Shown here: piece by piece, positions 1-10,923 of the stretch
Numbering within the stretch: position 1 is the stretch's first letter
Layout: each line of letters begins with the position of its first letter
DNA from: Linnemannia hyalina
Lineage: Eukaryota > Mortierellomycota > Mortierellomycetes > Mortierellales > Mortierellaceae
NCBI GenBank assembly: GCA_019671135.1
Contig: JAHRHY010000002.1
Coordinates: 1,550,001-1,614,000 of the forward strand
Length of the DNA stretch: 64,000 nucleotides
Direction of reading: 5' to 3'
The notes under the pieces: generated by a model
What the model saw: the letters and a program-made list of their open reading frames with translations, nothing else
Database searches by the model: none
What the model was told of the DNA's origin: nothing
Program-made: the position numbers and the translations under genes

Positions 1-2
1 TC

Positions 3-509
3 CCGAACTTTGAGCGGGATGTTAATTTTCAAGTTGCCTACTTTCTTTCATCCTCTTCGGCCAAGGTCACCTCTTCTCCTCCTGGACTGGAGACGTCGCA
101 CTTCTCCTTCTTTCCTTGGCCCATGGGTACTACCGACACTGCCGACTTATCTTCCAGTCTCTTATCGACCACAACGCCCTCTTCAACATCAAACACTGTC
201 TGCTCGTCCGTCTCATCCTCACCCACCTTCTCGAGCATCTCTACACCCGGCGGGTACCTCATCGACGACGAGACAGTAGGAGAGTCCATAATGTCGCATG
301 GAGATATACTCGAAATCTGTGCAGCCCTTGTTCAGACCATCGAGTCTGCCCGTGCCAATCAGCAGCATCGCTACATGAGCTCTAGCAGAGTTGGTGTGAT
401 TGGGAGACATCGCTCACCCAAGCCTTGGTCATTTGCTGAGGCAGAGATTTCTTGCTTGGCATTGGGGATTGATACCTCAGTTGCTCTTTTCAGAGGATCG
501 CAGTTGTAG
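3..509 (+). CDS. 3' end of a Ser/Thr-rich protein gene (partial)
   Basis: One frame is open from the first bases of the window to a TAG at 507-509, about 168 codons. The first part is rich in Ser, Thr and Pro; the part after about position 270 looks more globular (residues LIDDETVGESIM, then DILEICAALVQTIESARAN). No start is proposed because the frame is open to the window edge. I do not recognise a family. It could also be an uninterrupted run through 3' sequence, since low-complexity S/T codons keep frames open. Most likely it is the last exon of a gene that begins upstream of the window. Confidence 0.4.
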   Translation, partial: PNFERDVNFQVAYFLSSSSAKVTSSPPGLETSHFSFFPWPMGTTDTADLSSSLLSTTTPSSTSNTVCSSVSSSPTFSSISTPGGYLIDDETVGESIMSHGDILEICAALVQTIESARANQQHRYMSSSRVGVIGRHRSPKPWSFAEAEISCLALGIDTSVALFRGSQL

Positions 510-1331
510 GACGTCCCAACGATCGAGTAGCCCCTTTGCCTCTACCTCTCTCTTTCAGCCTTCGCACGGCCAGTCAATGTTCAGACAATAAACTTCGTTT
601 TTTTTCTTGCTCTTTCCCTGTTCCTCCATGCAGGTCTGAATGCTCCCACACACACATACGCTCCTTCAAGATCGGGGCGGTTCTCTGTTCAATTGCTGTA
701 CGGTTAGTGACACATAACACTGCTGCATACACAAGGAACTCCCGTTTGTATTGTTTGTCTTGTCCGTTGTTTGTCAAACAACAGACGATCGGTGCGCTAT
801 TGCAACAACAACAAAAAGGAGACAATATCCAATTTCTGTGTTCCCCCTTTCTTTTTCGTTCACTTTTTCTCACATTGCATCTCCCCTTACTCTTACTTCC
901 TTACTGCATCTTCCTTTGTTGCCTCTCCTCCATGACCTCCTTCCATTCCTTGCCACTCTTTCCTTTCCTTCCCTCCTGAGAAAGACACTCGACTCGAGAT
1001 ACATAAAAAGGACACGCCCGCCACTACTTTCTCCCATACACTCACTTTCGCTTTCTTCACATACCAACACTCACACCTGGCTCCTTGACTTCGCCACCTT
1101 CACGCTCACCACTCACACGACACAACAGAGGTATTCGAGTTATGCACATCAGACAACCAAAGCACTCTTCTTACTGCATGACCTTCCATTCCATCTCTCA
1201 CAACATTAACAAACACTCATTCCTCATGGACGCAATCACTTTCCTTCATTCACTTCTTTCTCGACTCCTGACAATATATTTTTTTCCTTCGTCACACCCC
1301 AGTAGAAAAGGCGCAACGTCAGAAAAGAAGG
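510..1331. other. Intergenic, CT-rich
   Basis: Pyrimidine-rich sequence with many CTTT and CTCC runs from about 840 to 1320 and no convincing ORF. It probably holds the 3' flank of the preceding gene and the promoter and leader of the gene starting at 1332. An AT-rich stretch (ACAATATATTTTT, about 1269-1281) lies roughly 55 bases before that ATG. Confidence 0.4.
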
Positions 1332-2747
1332 ATGGCATTGGCCAGGATCATGTCGAGGAGCAGAGACAGCAGTGATCCAGGATCCCCGGCGCCACGGATC
1401 CGTGTCGGGTACAAGCGGCAATCAGATATCCCGGACTCTATGGGCAGCCAACAGCAGCATGCCTACAGTCAAGGTAATAACCATCACCCTTCTGTCACGT
1501 TGTAGCCAATGGGATCCGTTAATAATCGTTAATCAATTAAGGTATCGCGACAACTTATGGTTCTTGTTTCTCACGCCCGTAATTAACCTTGTTACAATGT
1601 ACAAATAGCCACCTCGTCGAACAGAGAATCGATGTACCATCGCCCTTCATCAACTTATTCCAACTCCAGTCGGGACCTCCTCCAACACCAACAACACCAG
1701 CATCAACCACAGTACCACCAACAACAACCGCAACAACACCATTCCTCCCCGCGTCGAACCGTAGTCCATTCTCCAACCCCACTCCCACTTCCACCACTCC
1801 TTGAAATGGACCAACATCTCCACATCCTCGCCGACCTCCTCACCGAGACAGTCCTCCTCCCCCGTGAGGCCATCGTTGACTCTTCCCCCTTCCTCTCTTC
1901 GAACCGGTTGGAGTTGTATGATCAGGACCCGGTGGTGTGTGTGCAGATTCTGAGGGAGGAGCGGAGACGGATTCTGGAGAGACGTCAGGGGGTTGAGATG
2001 GAGCAGATGAAACAGGAGACTACCCAGGCACTTTTGAAGGTTGAGGAGGCTAAGGTCCAGAACGTTGAGCTTGCTCTCGGTTCGTCTTGTTTTGTTTGAT
2101 TTCTTACTGTGTGCGTTTTGTTCAGTTGATGATGTTGTGTGACTGCTAATGAATGTAATTGCATCACGCGAATAGAAACGCTGGCGATTGCACCAGAGAG
2201 TCTGGCACCACTGTCCCAATCCCGAACAAAACTCCTTGATGACCTAGGAAACATCCTCAGCAAGATCCGGGGGCTCCTCGAGACAGTCCATATCCAGTTC
2301 GAAGAAGAAGTGGAGCTCCAACAACAGCAACGCCAACTCGAGCGGGAACAGCAAATGGAAATACGGCTGCACCAATGGGATCAGGAGCAGGATGATCATG
2401 GGAAGGAAGAGATGGAGAAAAATGACGTGGGTGGTGATGATGGAGTAGGGGTACGGCCAAAGGATGCAGTGCTAGCGACCATTGATAGGCTCCATGTCCT
2501 GCAACAGACTCAGCAACAACAGAAGCAACAGGAAAAAGGATTGCAGCAACAGGAGACGAGGACAAGGACACCCGTGGCGATTGATATCTTTCAGATGCAT
2601 GGGCTGATGGATCTGTATGATCGCGAACCCGAAAAGTGCATTGAGCTGTTGAGAGTCGAACATGCTCGTTTGGCGGCCAGGAGGGATGAATTGGAGTTGG
2701 AGTATGAGCGGCAACGCACCGCCCTCTTGAAGACCATGCAGCAATGA
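1332..2747 (+). CDS. Gln-rich coiled-coil protein, 3 exons
   Basis: Three exons join in frame: 1332-1473, 1609-2079 and 2176-2747, giving about 394 residues. Both introns have GT..TAG ends. Residues 1-47 are basic and Ser/Arg-rich, followed by a Q/H-rich stretch and two predicted helical segments. A motif occurs twice: ELYDQDPVVC.QILREERRR in exon 2 and DLYDREPEKC.ELLRVEHAR in exon 3, each followed by a charged Glu/Gln/Arg coiled coil. The second half also has a long Q-rich stretch (2510-2560). No enzyme motif is visible. The ATG at 1332 was chosen because it feeds the first intron in frame. The function is unknown; the duplicated module suggests a scaffold or regulatory role, which is inference. 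Confidence 0.7.
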
Positions 2748-3590
2748 ACCTACAAGGGATCTAATTTCATTAATAAAAATAGGGGTGAGGAAAGAGTGAT
2801 AGACGCGTTGGCTTCTGCATATATATGGGACATATGAGAGCAGACCTTCCCTGTCCCACTTCTTCCTCTCCGCTCAATCATCTTCTCCCTCCACGCACTT
2901 CCCACCCAACTCCTCGTCAACCGAAGACAAGAGTGCAACAGCTCATCGAATCAGGGGGCAGGAAACAACAAGAGTCGGATACGACCAAGAGCAGGACAAG
3001 ATTCAATACCGTCACCTTTGACATCGTCGCCATCAACAGACAATCAACAACGGTATTCCCCAACAACACATAGCAGCACTAACACACCAGCAACGACTGC
3101 AACAGCAACAACAACAAGGTCCATGAGGACTCCTCTTACCAGCCCAGGGCGATCACGACAACGTGATAAATCATGCATGGCAACACCCACGGATGTACTG
3201 GATGGTACTGTACACATCCCTCTGGACGGGAGTTGGTTGTCGTGACTCAAGTGAATCGATTTCGATAGTCCGATATGCCATCGCTTTGAGGAATGCAACA
3301 AAAAACACCCGGCTTCTCCCAGAGGGTATTTCGATTTCTGTTCATTGATTCAACCGGCTCAATGGGAGTGCCGACATAGTGGCACATAGCAATGGCAATG
3401 ACAGTAGCAATATAAGGGGTTTCTGTTCTTTTCACTACACCTTGCGGTTGTTGCCCTGAGGTTGCCACTTTACCATTCGAGGGATGGCTCCTGCCTAAAA
3501 GGGCTTTTGTTTTTCCACATCTCACCTGTGCTTTGACCCTCCATAGCATATGAGCGTGCGAAAAGAAAAAAAAGGCAAACTGTGATTTAT
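2748..3590. other. Intergenic between converging genes
   Basis: This lies between the plus-strand coiled-coil gene and the minus-strand carrier gene. It contains a CAA/CAG-rich stretch (about 3040-3125) that keeps a short S/T-rich frame open (3018-3245, plus), with no domain or splice support. Nothing else was recognised. Confidence 0.4.
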
Positions 3591-4952
3591 TTACAAGAGC
3601 AATTGGGTTAGAGCTGCCAAGACAACACTGCGCAGGACCACAACCTCAACACCTCTAAACAACGCCTGCCACCCTTGCTTCTCCACAATCTCCTTCGCCG
3701 CCTCCCATGAACTAGTATACCGTCCTGGTGCAGCAATCATCCTCCGGTTCCCGACCGTCGTCAATGGGTACGTCACCACCGACAACGCCGTCTGTGCGAG
3801 GAACACTTGGAGTGGGCTGATGCTGACGGTGCCCGAGGGACCAGCACGGAAGGACTTGAAGGCGTAGATGGTCATCATTCCGAGGCGGGAGATGAACGCT
3901 GAGGCGATGAAGGTCGAGAAACCCTTGTAGAGGCCGAGGTAGCCTTCGGAGGAGGCGATAATTTCATGGTAGATTTGGCGGTAGGTTTTATATTTGTGGG
4001 AGAGGTCGTAGGTCACCGTTGTGTAGGAGAGTTCTTGGTCGTCATCGTCCTTCTCCTCGGTTGTTATTGATGCCTCTGTAGTTGTTTGGGGTGTTGACTC
4101 AGCGACACTGAGAGGTCCTTCGATGATGGGTGTCTTGACTGTGAGGTCCATCTGGTCCTGGTCCTGATCCTGATGGTTGGCCCATTCGGCAGTGTGATCG
4201 ACCCACTCAACCGAGTCCCGTGAGACCGACTCTGTCGAAGACTCAACATCCACTGGTTTTCCTTCCTTCTCCTTCTCTTCCTTTACAGTAACAAGAGTTG
4301 CGGTGGGAACAGGAGCAGGCTTGGCAAATACCTTGTGAACACTCCGGGTCCTCCTCCTAACATCCGTTGCCATCTTGGCATGCAATACCGCCAACGGATA
4401 CACCACCGCCATCGCTGCCGCTCCTACCAACGTACCCTCCACCGCCGTCGCCAACATCCATCCTGCTCCCATCCCTCCTCCTTGTGCGTTGGGTGGGGTA
4501 AGAGACATCCACTTCCGCAGGGCAAACGTTCCTCTCCGGCTCAGTCTCGTCTCAATCGACTTTTGAAGAAAGATCCGTCCCACTTCGACAGAGTAACCCC
4601 TCCAGAGAGCCGCGCGGCCTTCTTTCTCGAGTAGACGGTGGTAGCAGTCTTGCATGTCTGTGTACGGTAACTGTGCGTATGGTGCGATAATCGACCGGGG
4701 TTCCTCATCATCATCGTCTTGCTCCTCAGTGGTAGTCTTGTTGTTGTCGTTGTTGGTGAGGTTGTAAGGCTTGATATTTGAAGAAGAAGGAGTGTGATGA
4801 TGGTGGTGGGCGAGAGACTCTTCCCGGAGGTTGAGGACGATTTCGTCTTGGGTCTGGAGGAGGAGGCGGACTCTGTTTGCCGGTGCAGTTGCGACAGTGA
4901 GGACGAGGGGGGCGAAGAGGGAAAGGCCTACGATGTGCTGTGAACCTGACAT
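3591..4952 (-). CDS. Divergent mitochondrial carrier (SLC25-like) with acidic insertion
   Basis: Intronless, 453 residues. Three degenerate carrier repeats are visible: APANRVRLLLQTQDE (residues 23-37), YPLAVLHAKM (185-194) and YPLTTVGNRRM (395-405), placed where carriers have their Px[DE]xx[RK] signatures. Helical loop segments such as EGRAALWRGY (111-120) and GYLGLYKGF (337-345) match the even-helix part of each repeat. The third signature followed by GNRRM recalls the RRRMMM region of ADP/ATP carriers. The family transports metabolites or nucleotides across the inner mitochondrial membrane. Oddities: the conserved acidic residue of each signature is replaced, a His/Asn-rich insert follows repeat 1 and a Glu/Asp-rich insert (about 205-312) separates repeats 2 and 3. 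The length exceeds the usual 300, so it may be a non-canonical carrier. Confidence 0.8.
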   Translation of the reverse strand: MSGSQHIVGLSLFAPLVLTVATAPANRVRLLLQTQDEIVLNLREESLAHHHHHTPSSSNIKPYNLTNNDNNKTTTEEQDDDDEEPRSIIAPYAQLPYTDMQDCYHRLLEKEGRAALWRGYSVEVGRIFLQKSIETRLSRRGTFALRKWMSLTPPNAQGGGMGAGWMLATAVEGTLVGAAAMAVVYPLAVLHAKMATDVRRRTRSVHKVFAKPAPVPTATLVTVKEEKEKEGKPVDVESSTESVSRDSVEWVDHTAEWANHQDQDQDQMDLTVKTPIIEGPLSVAESTPQTTTEASITTEEKDDDDQELSYTTVTYDLSHKYKTYRQIYHEIIASSEGYLGLYKGFSTFIASAFISRLGMMTIYAFKSFRAGPSGTVSISPLQVFLAQTALSVVTYPLTTVGNRRMIAAPGRYTSSWEAAKEIVEKQGWQALFRGVEVVVLRSVVLAALTQLLL

Positions 4953-6286
4953 TTTGTTTGTGTGTTTGCTGTGTTTTGTGAGAGGGATGGTATGAAGGGA
5001 AGGGGACGTAAAGAGGAAGCGAGATTAAAGGAAGAATAAAAGGCGTGAAAAGAGCGTATTGTTGGTGTTTCTGTGTCTGTGTGTTGTGTGGGAAAAGGGA
5101 AGCGGTCATTGCGTCTTATTTATGCGGGGAACAAGCCACATGAGCACTCATCGCAAAAGGAAATTTCGCTCCCCGTCCCTGAAAAAGGAAAAAATTGAAC
5201 GATGGGAGATGGGCTTGGCTAAGAGAGCACGCGTAACTTGCAATTACTTCCTCCCTTCGGAACCCCGCCAGACCAGGAGTCGTCATCGAGAGAACCGACC
5301 AACGAGGAGAAGAACATTCTTGTTCTTTGGCCAGAACAGGAGATTATTCGTTTTCAAGAAAGACAACTTTGTTTGCTTCATTCTTCTTCATCGCTCTCAT
5401 TTGTTCATTATCCTGTTGTGCACACTGGAGGAAAATATCAGACTGAAAAAGGGAATAATCGCTAGGAACGGGGTTAGGTGAAGCCCGTTCATAATGAAAA
5501 GGACAGGCTTTGTGTATGACAACATGCCTGCGAGCAAGTATCCGACACGATAAATACTACTCCAGTTGGTCTTACCAAGGATAGTGCTCTATTTCTATTT
5601 TTCTTGTCACTGTGCTAGGATGATGTAAAAAGACCAACGGATTATGTCTACAAATGCTCGAGTTCATGTGTTCATGCCCCGACTTTCCCCGTCGTCAGGT
5701 AGAGAACTGGTTGTCATTCTCGCTCTTTCCCTCCCATTAGACAAACAAAGAACAAATAATGGGAGCGATTTAAACTTCAGGCGATTAACTCACTTATAGT
5801 TGCACTCTGACAATTACAATCTTAGCCAAAAGAATGTAACACCATTACCGCGACATTCTCTTTTCTCAACGGACAATGCCAATATCTGTCGATGTACGCG
5901 ATAGATAATGCCCTCCAATTGTCGAGCAATCGGATTCTTATTCATCCGCGCGGATGAACTCTCCCTCGCTTTCCTTTGTCCTTGTTGCCAATCCCTCTCC
6001 TCTCTCCCATCTAGCCCTTTCTTTCTTTGCTCACTTTGCTTGCGATGTAACACAAGGAGAATACACCATGCAGCAAAACAGAGAATATTGGTCTCCTCCC
6101 AACCTGTCCTTCCTTCCTCTACTCGCACTCTGCTTCACATTTTGTTCCTCTCATCTTTCCTCTCAATCTCCTCTTTTTCTCACATTCCTTCCCCTACTCA
6201 TCATCTGCCCCGCTTCTCTTTCATCTAATTCACTCATCCAACATCTCGACCACTCCCACATCAGGAACAGAAAAGAATAATCAGTC
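4953..6286. other. Divergent intergenic region (carrier / monooxygenase A promoters)
   Basis: Divergent promoters: the carrier reads left and monooxygenase copy A reads right. On the minus strand there is an AT-rich ATAAATAAG near 5112-5122. On the plus strand the last 300 bases before 6287 are strongly CT-rich, like the leaders of all sibling monooxygenases. No protein-coding frame was believable. Confidence 0.4.
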
Positions 6287-8358
6287 ATGGAAATCAACCC
6301 CGCAGTCACTTTTAAGCACGACCGTTCGATTATGTACGCCAAACGACCCAAAGTCCTTATTGTCGGTGCAGGACTGGCTGGACTCACCCTCGGCATGCTC
6401 TTGTACAAGGCCGGGATCCCTTTCGAGATCTACGAGCGTGCCGCAAAAGTCAAACCCCTCGGTAACACCTTGTTCCTGGATTACTCTATTGATTCATCAC
6501 TGATATCTGGTGACTGTATTTGTCTCAGTAGAGCTTCTTTCACCTAACCCCAACCCTCCGTGCTATAGGTTCGGCGATGTACTTCAACTGCACCACCGCC
6601 AACCTCTTTAAGCAATGCGGTATTTATGAAGAGTTTGTCGCCCTAGGCAAATACGTCTCTTCTATCAAGATGTGTAACGAGAACCGAGAGCTCGAATTCT
6701 CAGTTGACTTCGAAGGGCATGAAGAACTGTAAGAAACTGGCGTCTTTGATTCTTTCTTCTTGAACAACGAACACCTTGAGAATAAGAAACTAACACACGC
6801 CTATCGTCTTCTCTAATAGGTATGGTGCCAACGGATACATTGTTTCTCGACCTCTGATTTATGACCTAATCCTCCGCCAGATTCCGGAAGAGCATGTTCA
6901 CTTGGGAAAGAAAGTCCTCACCATGCAGCAAGGCGGCAACGGCGTCCTTATTCGCTTCAGCGACGGTAGTGAAGCTGAAGGTGACATCCTCGTCGGAGCC
7001 GACGGAGCCTACAGTGCTGTTCGTCAAGGGATGTACGAAAAACTAAAGAAGACGAACAAGCTCCCAGCATCTGATGCACTCCCACTTCCCTTCAGTACAG
7101 TCCGCCTTGTCGGCCAAACTCATCCTCTTTCTGCTGAAGAGTTCCCTGATCTAACAATCGACAAATCTCAATTCCGCAACTTTATCGCAACTGACAAGAT
7201 GTACACGGTAACTACTTTTTTTGGATGCGTCCAACCGTGTCCTACCACTCTTTTACCTTATCAACTCTAACGCCTATATCTTGTTCTTGTTATTCAATGC
7301 TAGTGGTCCACATCGACAACTGCTCAGAATACCGTGTGCTGGGGTGCGATTCTTTTCCTTGATGAGGAAACCAGCAAGGACAATGACGCCTTCCGTAACT
7401 CGGAGTGGGGCCCAGAAGCTGCTGCAGCGATGTGTGAACAAGTCAAGGATTTTCCTATTATCAGCGGAGGCGACAAGATCCTCACTCTTCAAGACTTGAT
7501 TGATCGTTCTCCCAAGGAGTTTCTCTCCAAGGCCATGCTGGAGGAGAAGGTCTTCAAGACCTGGTTCGATTGTCGCACGGTTCTCATTGGCGATGGTATG
7601 TTGTATTTGTCTATTTTCTTTTCACATACATTGTAAGCGACGCAGAACGTCTTCATCTCTAACTTTTTTCTGTGTGGTTTTCTGATTACGCTTTTTCTTT
7701 GGATTTTGGATTTTAGCATGCCATAAGGTAGAGGCAACGATTCGTGTTATGAAATGATGAAGCATGTTACCACAGTTACTGAGAAACCACTGTGCTAACT
7801 TACCCTATATTTTTCGCACTGTATCATAGTTCAACCCTGCCGGAGGAGTGGGTGCTGCCAACGCCATGCACGATGCCATAGCATTGGCGAACGGCATCAA
7901 TGGCCTTCCCTTCCACCCTGTTGCTGATGAGATTGAAGCTGTATTCAAGGCCTACAAGGAGGAGCGCATCGATTGGGTTGAGAAGGCATTTGAGAACAGC
8001 AAAGCCTTCAGGACCATGGCGGGTCAGGTAAAAGAAAACCTTCTTGTTCTTTACCCCATGAGGTAATGTCTGTGTTGTACAAGGTACAACGACCAGTGAC
8101 TAATTCTCTTTTTGTTTTTGTCTCGACCCATCTCTAATGTACTTAATAGTCTGTCTCGTCCAAGGTCACTCGATACCTTATGAAGTATATGCCTTCATGG
8201 GTCATGGATAGTGTTGCGCGTCGCCAGAATACCAATCGCCCTCAGGCTGCATTTTTGCCTCCAGCTGAGGACAAGGGTACTGTCATGACCGCTCCTCAAC
8301 CTAGTTTGTCTATCAAGGCTCCTGAGGAGGCCGAACAATCGAAAACAACCCAAGCTGT

Positions 8359-8362
<4 letters not shown>
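6287..8362 (+). CDS. FAD-dependent monooxygenase, copy A
   Basis: Seven exons: 6287-6461, 6569-6728, 6820-7207, 7304-7595, 7717-7727, 7830-8027 and 8150-8362; 478 residues. PHBH-fold (FAD_binding_3-like) motifs are in order: dinucleotide-binding GAGLAG (27-32) with the acidic strand-2 end at E50, DG motif GADGAYSAVR (171-180) and GD motif LIGDACHKFNPAGG (335-348). Such enzymes hydroxylate or epoxidise small substrates using NAD(P)H and O2; the substrate here is unknown. The tail has RPQAAFLPP..EDKG and QPSLSIKAP, shared by siblings. The 11-nt exon encodes CHK of the GD motif. A (GA)n run begins immediately after the stop. Exons and introns 1-4 are almost identical to copy C at 12407-14482, about three differences over 1.2 kb. 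No lesions were found. Confidence 0.9.

Positions 8363-8391
<29 letters not shown>
8363..8391 (+). repeat. (AG)n microsatellite at the copy A 3' end
   Basis: An uninterrupted AG repeat starts right after the TAG stop. Copies C, E and I have interrupted versions at the same place. It is probably in the 3' UTR. Confidence 0.8.
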
Positions 8392-8394
<3 letters not shown>

Positions 8395-8691
8395 TGGTAG
8401 GGAGGAAACGATAGAACGAAAAGGGAAGGACCCGTCCCGGCGGGAAGAAATTCTTCCAATGCAGAATGGAAATCGTAGAAGTATCGCGCGAGTCAGCACC
8501 CGGTAAATAACCTGAAAACCAACCGGATGTCTGTTGACAGGAAAGGGTGTTCTAGATGCGCTTGAGAGGGGCTGTTGCTCCTTTTTGTTTTGTTGTGGCT
8601 CTATCCGATTCACTCGAACCCAACTGCTTACAATTTTACCCCCTTTCACAAAGTCATTCACTCAAACACAACCCTACCGCGTGGACAATGC

Positions 8692-9250
8692 AGAAGAAGA
8701 ACGTGAAAGAGAGAGCAGACGTGTGTAGACAGACACACAACACTAAAACAAACCGCAGGTTTTGGGATGTTTACAATCGCAAAAAAAGAAAAAAAAAGAA
8801 TTTTCTATTTGTACATCACGTACTTCAATGGTGAGCTGTTCTGGGTATCGACTATCTACACAGCTCTACACAGATTGAGTGGCTGAGATTTCTTCATTTT
8901 CTACTGGCGCTTGAACAGACAGACTGGGCTGCTGTGCAGGTCGAACATGACCGGTATCCTCGGTCAGTGGTAAGGACGCTACCTGGGGACGGTAACTGCA
9001 AGCCTTTTCCTAGATGCGCTGGAAGAGCCAAGCGGAGATGTGCTTTGCGAAAAATCTGGGGAACTTGGACGCCATCGACTATTATTGTCTCACCAAGACA
9101 AAGATGAGAAGAATGAAAAGGGGTGTAAAAACGAACTAGTTAGCACATGCAAGGATACCCAAGGGGTCATAGGACTGATCAATGTGCGCAATTGGTTGCG
9201 GGTCCGTCGTTACCTGTCCCATCATAGTTCTGTGCACGTTGCTGGAGTGA
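8692..9250. repeat. Duplicated segment (partner 20345-20868)
   Basis: This stretch holds the 3' flank and last exons of pseudogene B. It is closely similar, with indels, to 20345-20868 in the same orientation. Shared landmarks include GAACGTGAAAGAGAGAGCAG and the ACAGACACACAACACTAAAA run. Outside these limits the two regions diverge. Confidence 0.75.
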
Positions 9251-10923
9251 AAGACATCTTGCACCCATGAGAAGCGCTCGTCTTGGTATGCCTTGAAAGC
9301 AGCCTCGATCCCCTCTGCGACAGGGTGGAAAGGAAGGCCATTGATCAAATTGACCAACACGAATGTATCGTGCATAGCACTGGTTGCCCCGAAACCTCTT
9401 TGTGGGTTGAACTAGAAGTAGAAAAAAAGTGACTAAGAACGCAAGGATGCGAGCAAGGTGTGTTCTCGTAGACATCTCACCACCTTTGATTGAATCAGAA
9501 CAGGTCATACCTTGTGGCACGCTATCTGAGAAGCAAAATAGAATGGTATGGTGAACTCGAAGAAAGGCAGCAACAATCACGGTAACCTTGGACCACCCCT
9601 GCCTCTCATCTTACCATCGCCAATGAGGACTGTTCAGCAGTCATCTCTTCCAGCATGACCTCTGTTATCTAATTCTTGGGAGTGCGGTCCATCAAATCCT
9701 GGAAGGTAAGGATCCTGTCGCCTCCACTGGTAACAGGAAAATCCTTGATCTTTTCGCACATCGCGGCAGCAGCCTCCGGTCCCCACTCTGAGTTGCGGAA
9801 TGCATCGTTGTTCTTGCTTGTTTCTTCGTCCAAGAAGAGAATTGAACCCCAGGCGACTGTGCTCTGGGCGGTTGTGAATTAAGACCACTTCCAAGTAGGC
9901 GAAGAAAAAAATGAGAGGGGGTTAGGACCGAAGAGCAGGTATGGGGTTGATATCACACATTTTAAAAAAAAACATCTACATGAACTACAGCTTACATAAT
10001 ACCCGTGTCGATTTACTTTCGGAACTGACAATCATGAAGCGCAAGGTCAAGAAACCCTTCGAATGTGAGTGAGTGAGTCTGAGCAACAAGCAAAACAGTA
10101 CTGAAGGGAAGTGGCAGGGCGTCAGACGGCGGCAGCTTGTTGTCCTTCTTTAACCTTGCATAGAAACTCTGTCGTACCGCATGTAAGCACCATCTGCTCC
10201 GACAAGTATATCACCCTCAGCCTCGGTTCCATCGCTAAATCGAACCAAGACCCCGTTGCCTCCATTCTCCATCGACAAGATCTTTTTACCAAAGTGAATG
10301 GACTCCCTTGGAACTTGACGGGAGAGCAAATCATAGATCTTGGGTCGACTGATGATGTATCCGTTGGCTCCAAACCTAATTCGATGCAAGGTGAGAGTGT
10401 TGAGAGCAGCACAAAGAAAGTGGATTAATGGGAGAGGGAAGGAGCGGGGAGAGAATTCATTGTCTCTTTGGCGGTATCGCTTGTGACCTTGGAAATCTAT
10501 CTTGTATTGAATCTCACGCTGCTCGTTGCAGACATTGACTGCGGAGACAAACTTGCCAGAAGAGACAAACTCATTATAGATGCCACATTGCTTGAAGAGA
10601 TTGGCAGTGGTTCCGTGGAAGTACATTGCCGAACCTAACAGAGGAGAGAGGTCGCATCATTCATTTAAACCACAGCAAGACAAATAAAGTCATCAGCCAT
10701 TGATCAATAACACGTCAGAACTCAGGACAAAGAAAGGGTGTCACTACTTACCGATGGGCTTGACCTCAGAGGCTCGCTCGTAGATCTTATAGGGGATATT
10801 GGCCTTGTGAAGAAGCGTGCCGAGGGTCAGTCCTCCCAGACCTGCTCTGACAATAAGGACCTTGGGCCTCTTATTATACATGTGAGCGGTCGTGCTCAAA
10901 AGCGACAGCTGGATTGACCTCAT
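8866..10923 (-). pseudogene. FAD-dependent monooxygenase pseudogene, copy B
   Basis: A full-length relative of copy D read on the minus strand, with many lesions. The start region has lost a base after ATG and has an indel before MYNKRPK. The first Gly of the FAD-binding GxGxxG is Arg (VRAGLGG). About 31 bp including the exon 2 end and its splice donor are missing relative to D. Exon 3 shifts frame after GADGAY. Exon 4 has in-frame stops and lacks the VFKTWFDC segment. Exon 7 has a stop before the conserved tail, whose terminal TAG is at 8868-8866. Exons 1-3 and intron 1 remain very similar to copy D at 21478-23687. It converges on copy A and diverges from copy C. It is very unlikely to make an active enzyme. 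Confidence 0.85.

Noticed and set aside
574..873. Minus-strand open frame of 99 codons
   Set aside because: Low-complexity Lys/Arg/Glu from CT-rich DNA; no start context, splice or domain support.
3018..3245. S/T-rich 75-codon frame
   Set aside because: Driven by CAA/ACA repeats; no splice or start evidence.
5059..5481. Plus-strand 140-codon frame upstream of copy A
   Set aside because: Overlaps the carrier's promoter; composition looks random and no motif is visible.
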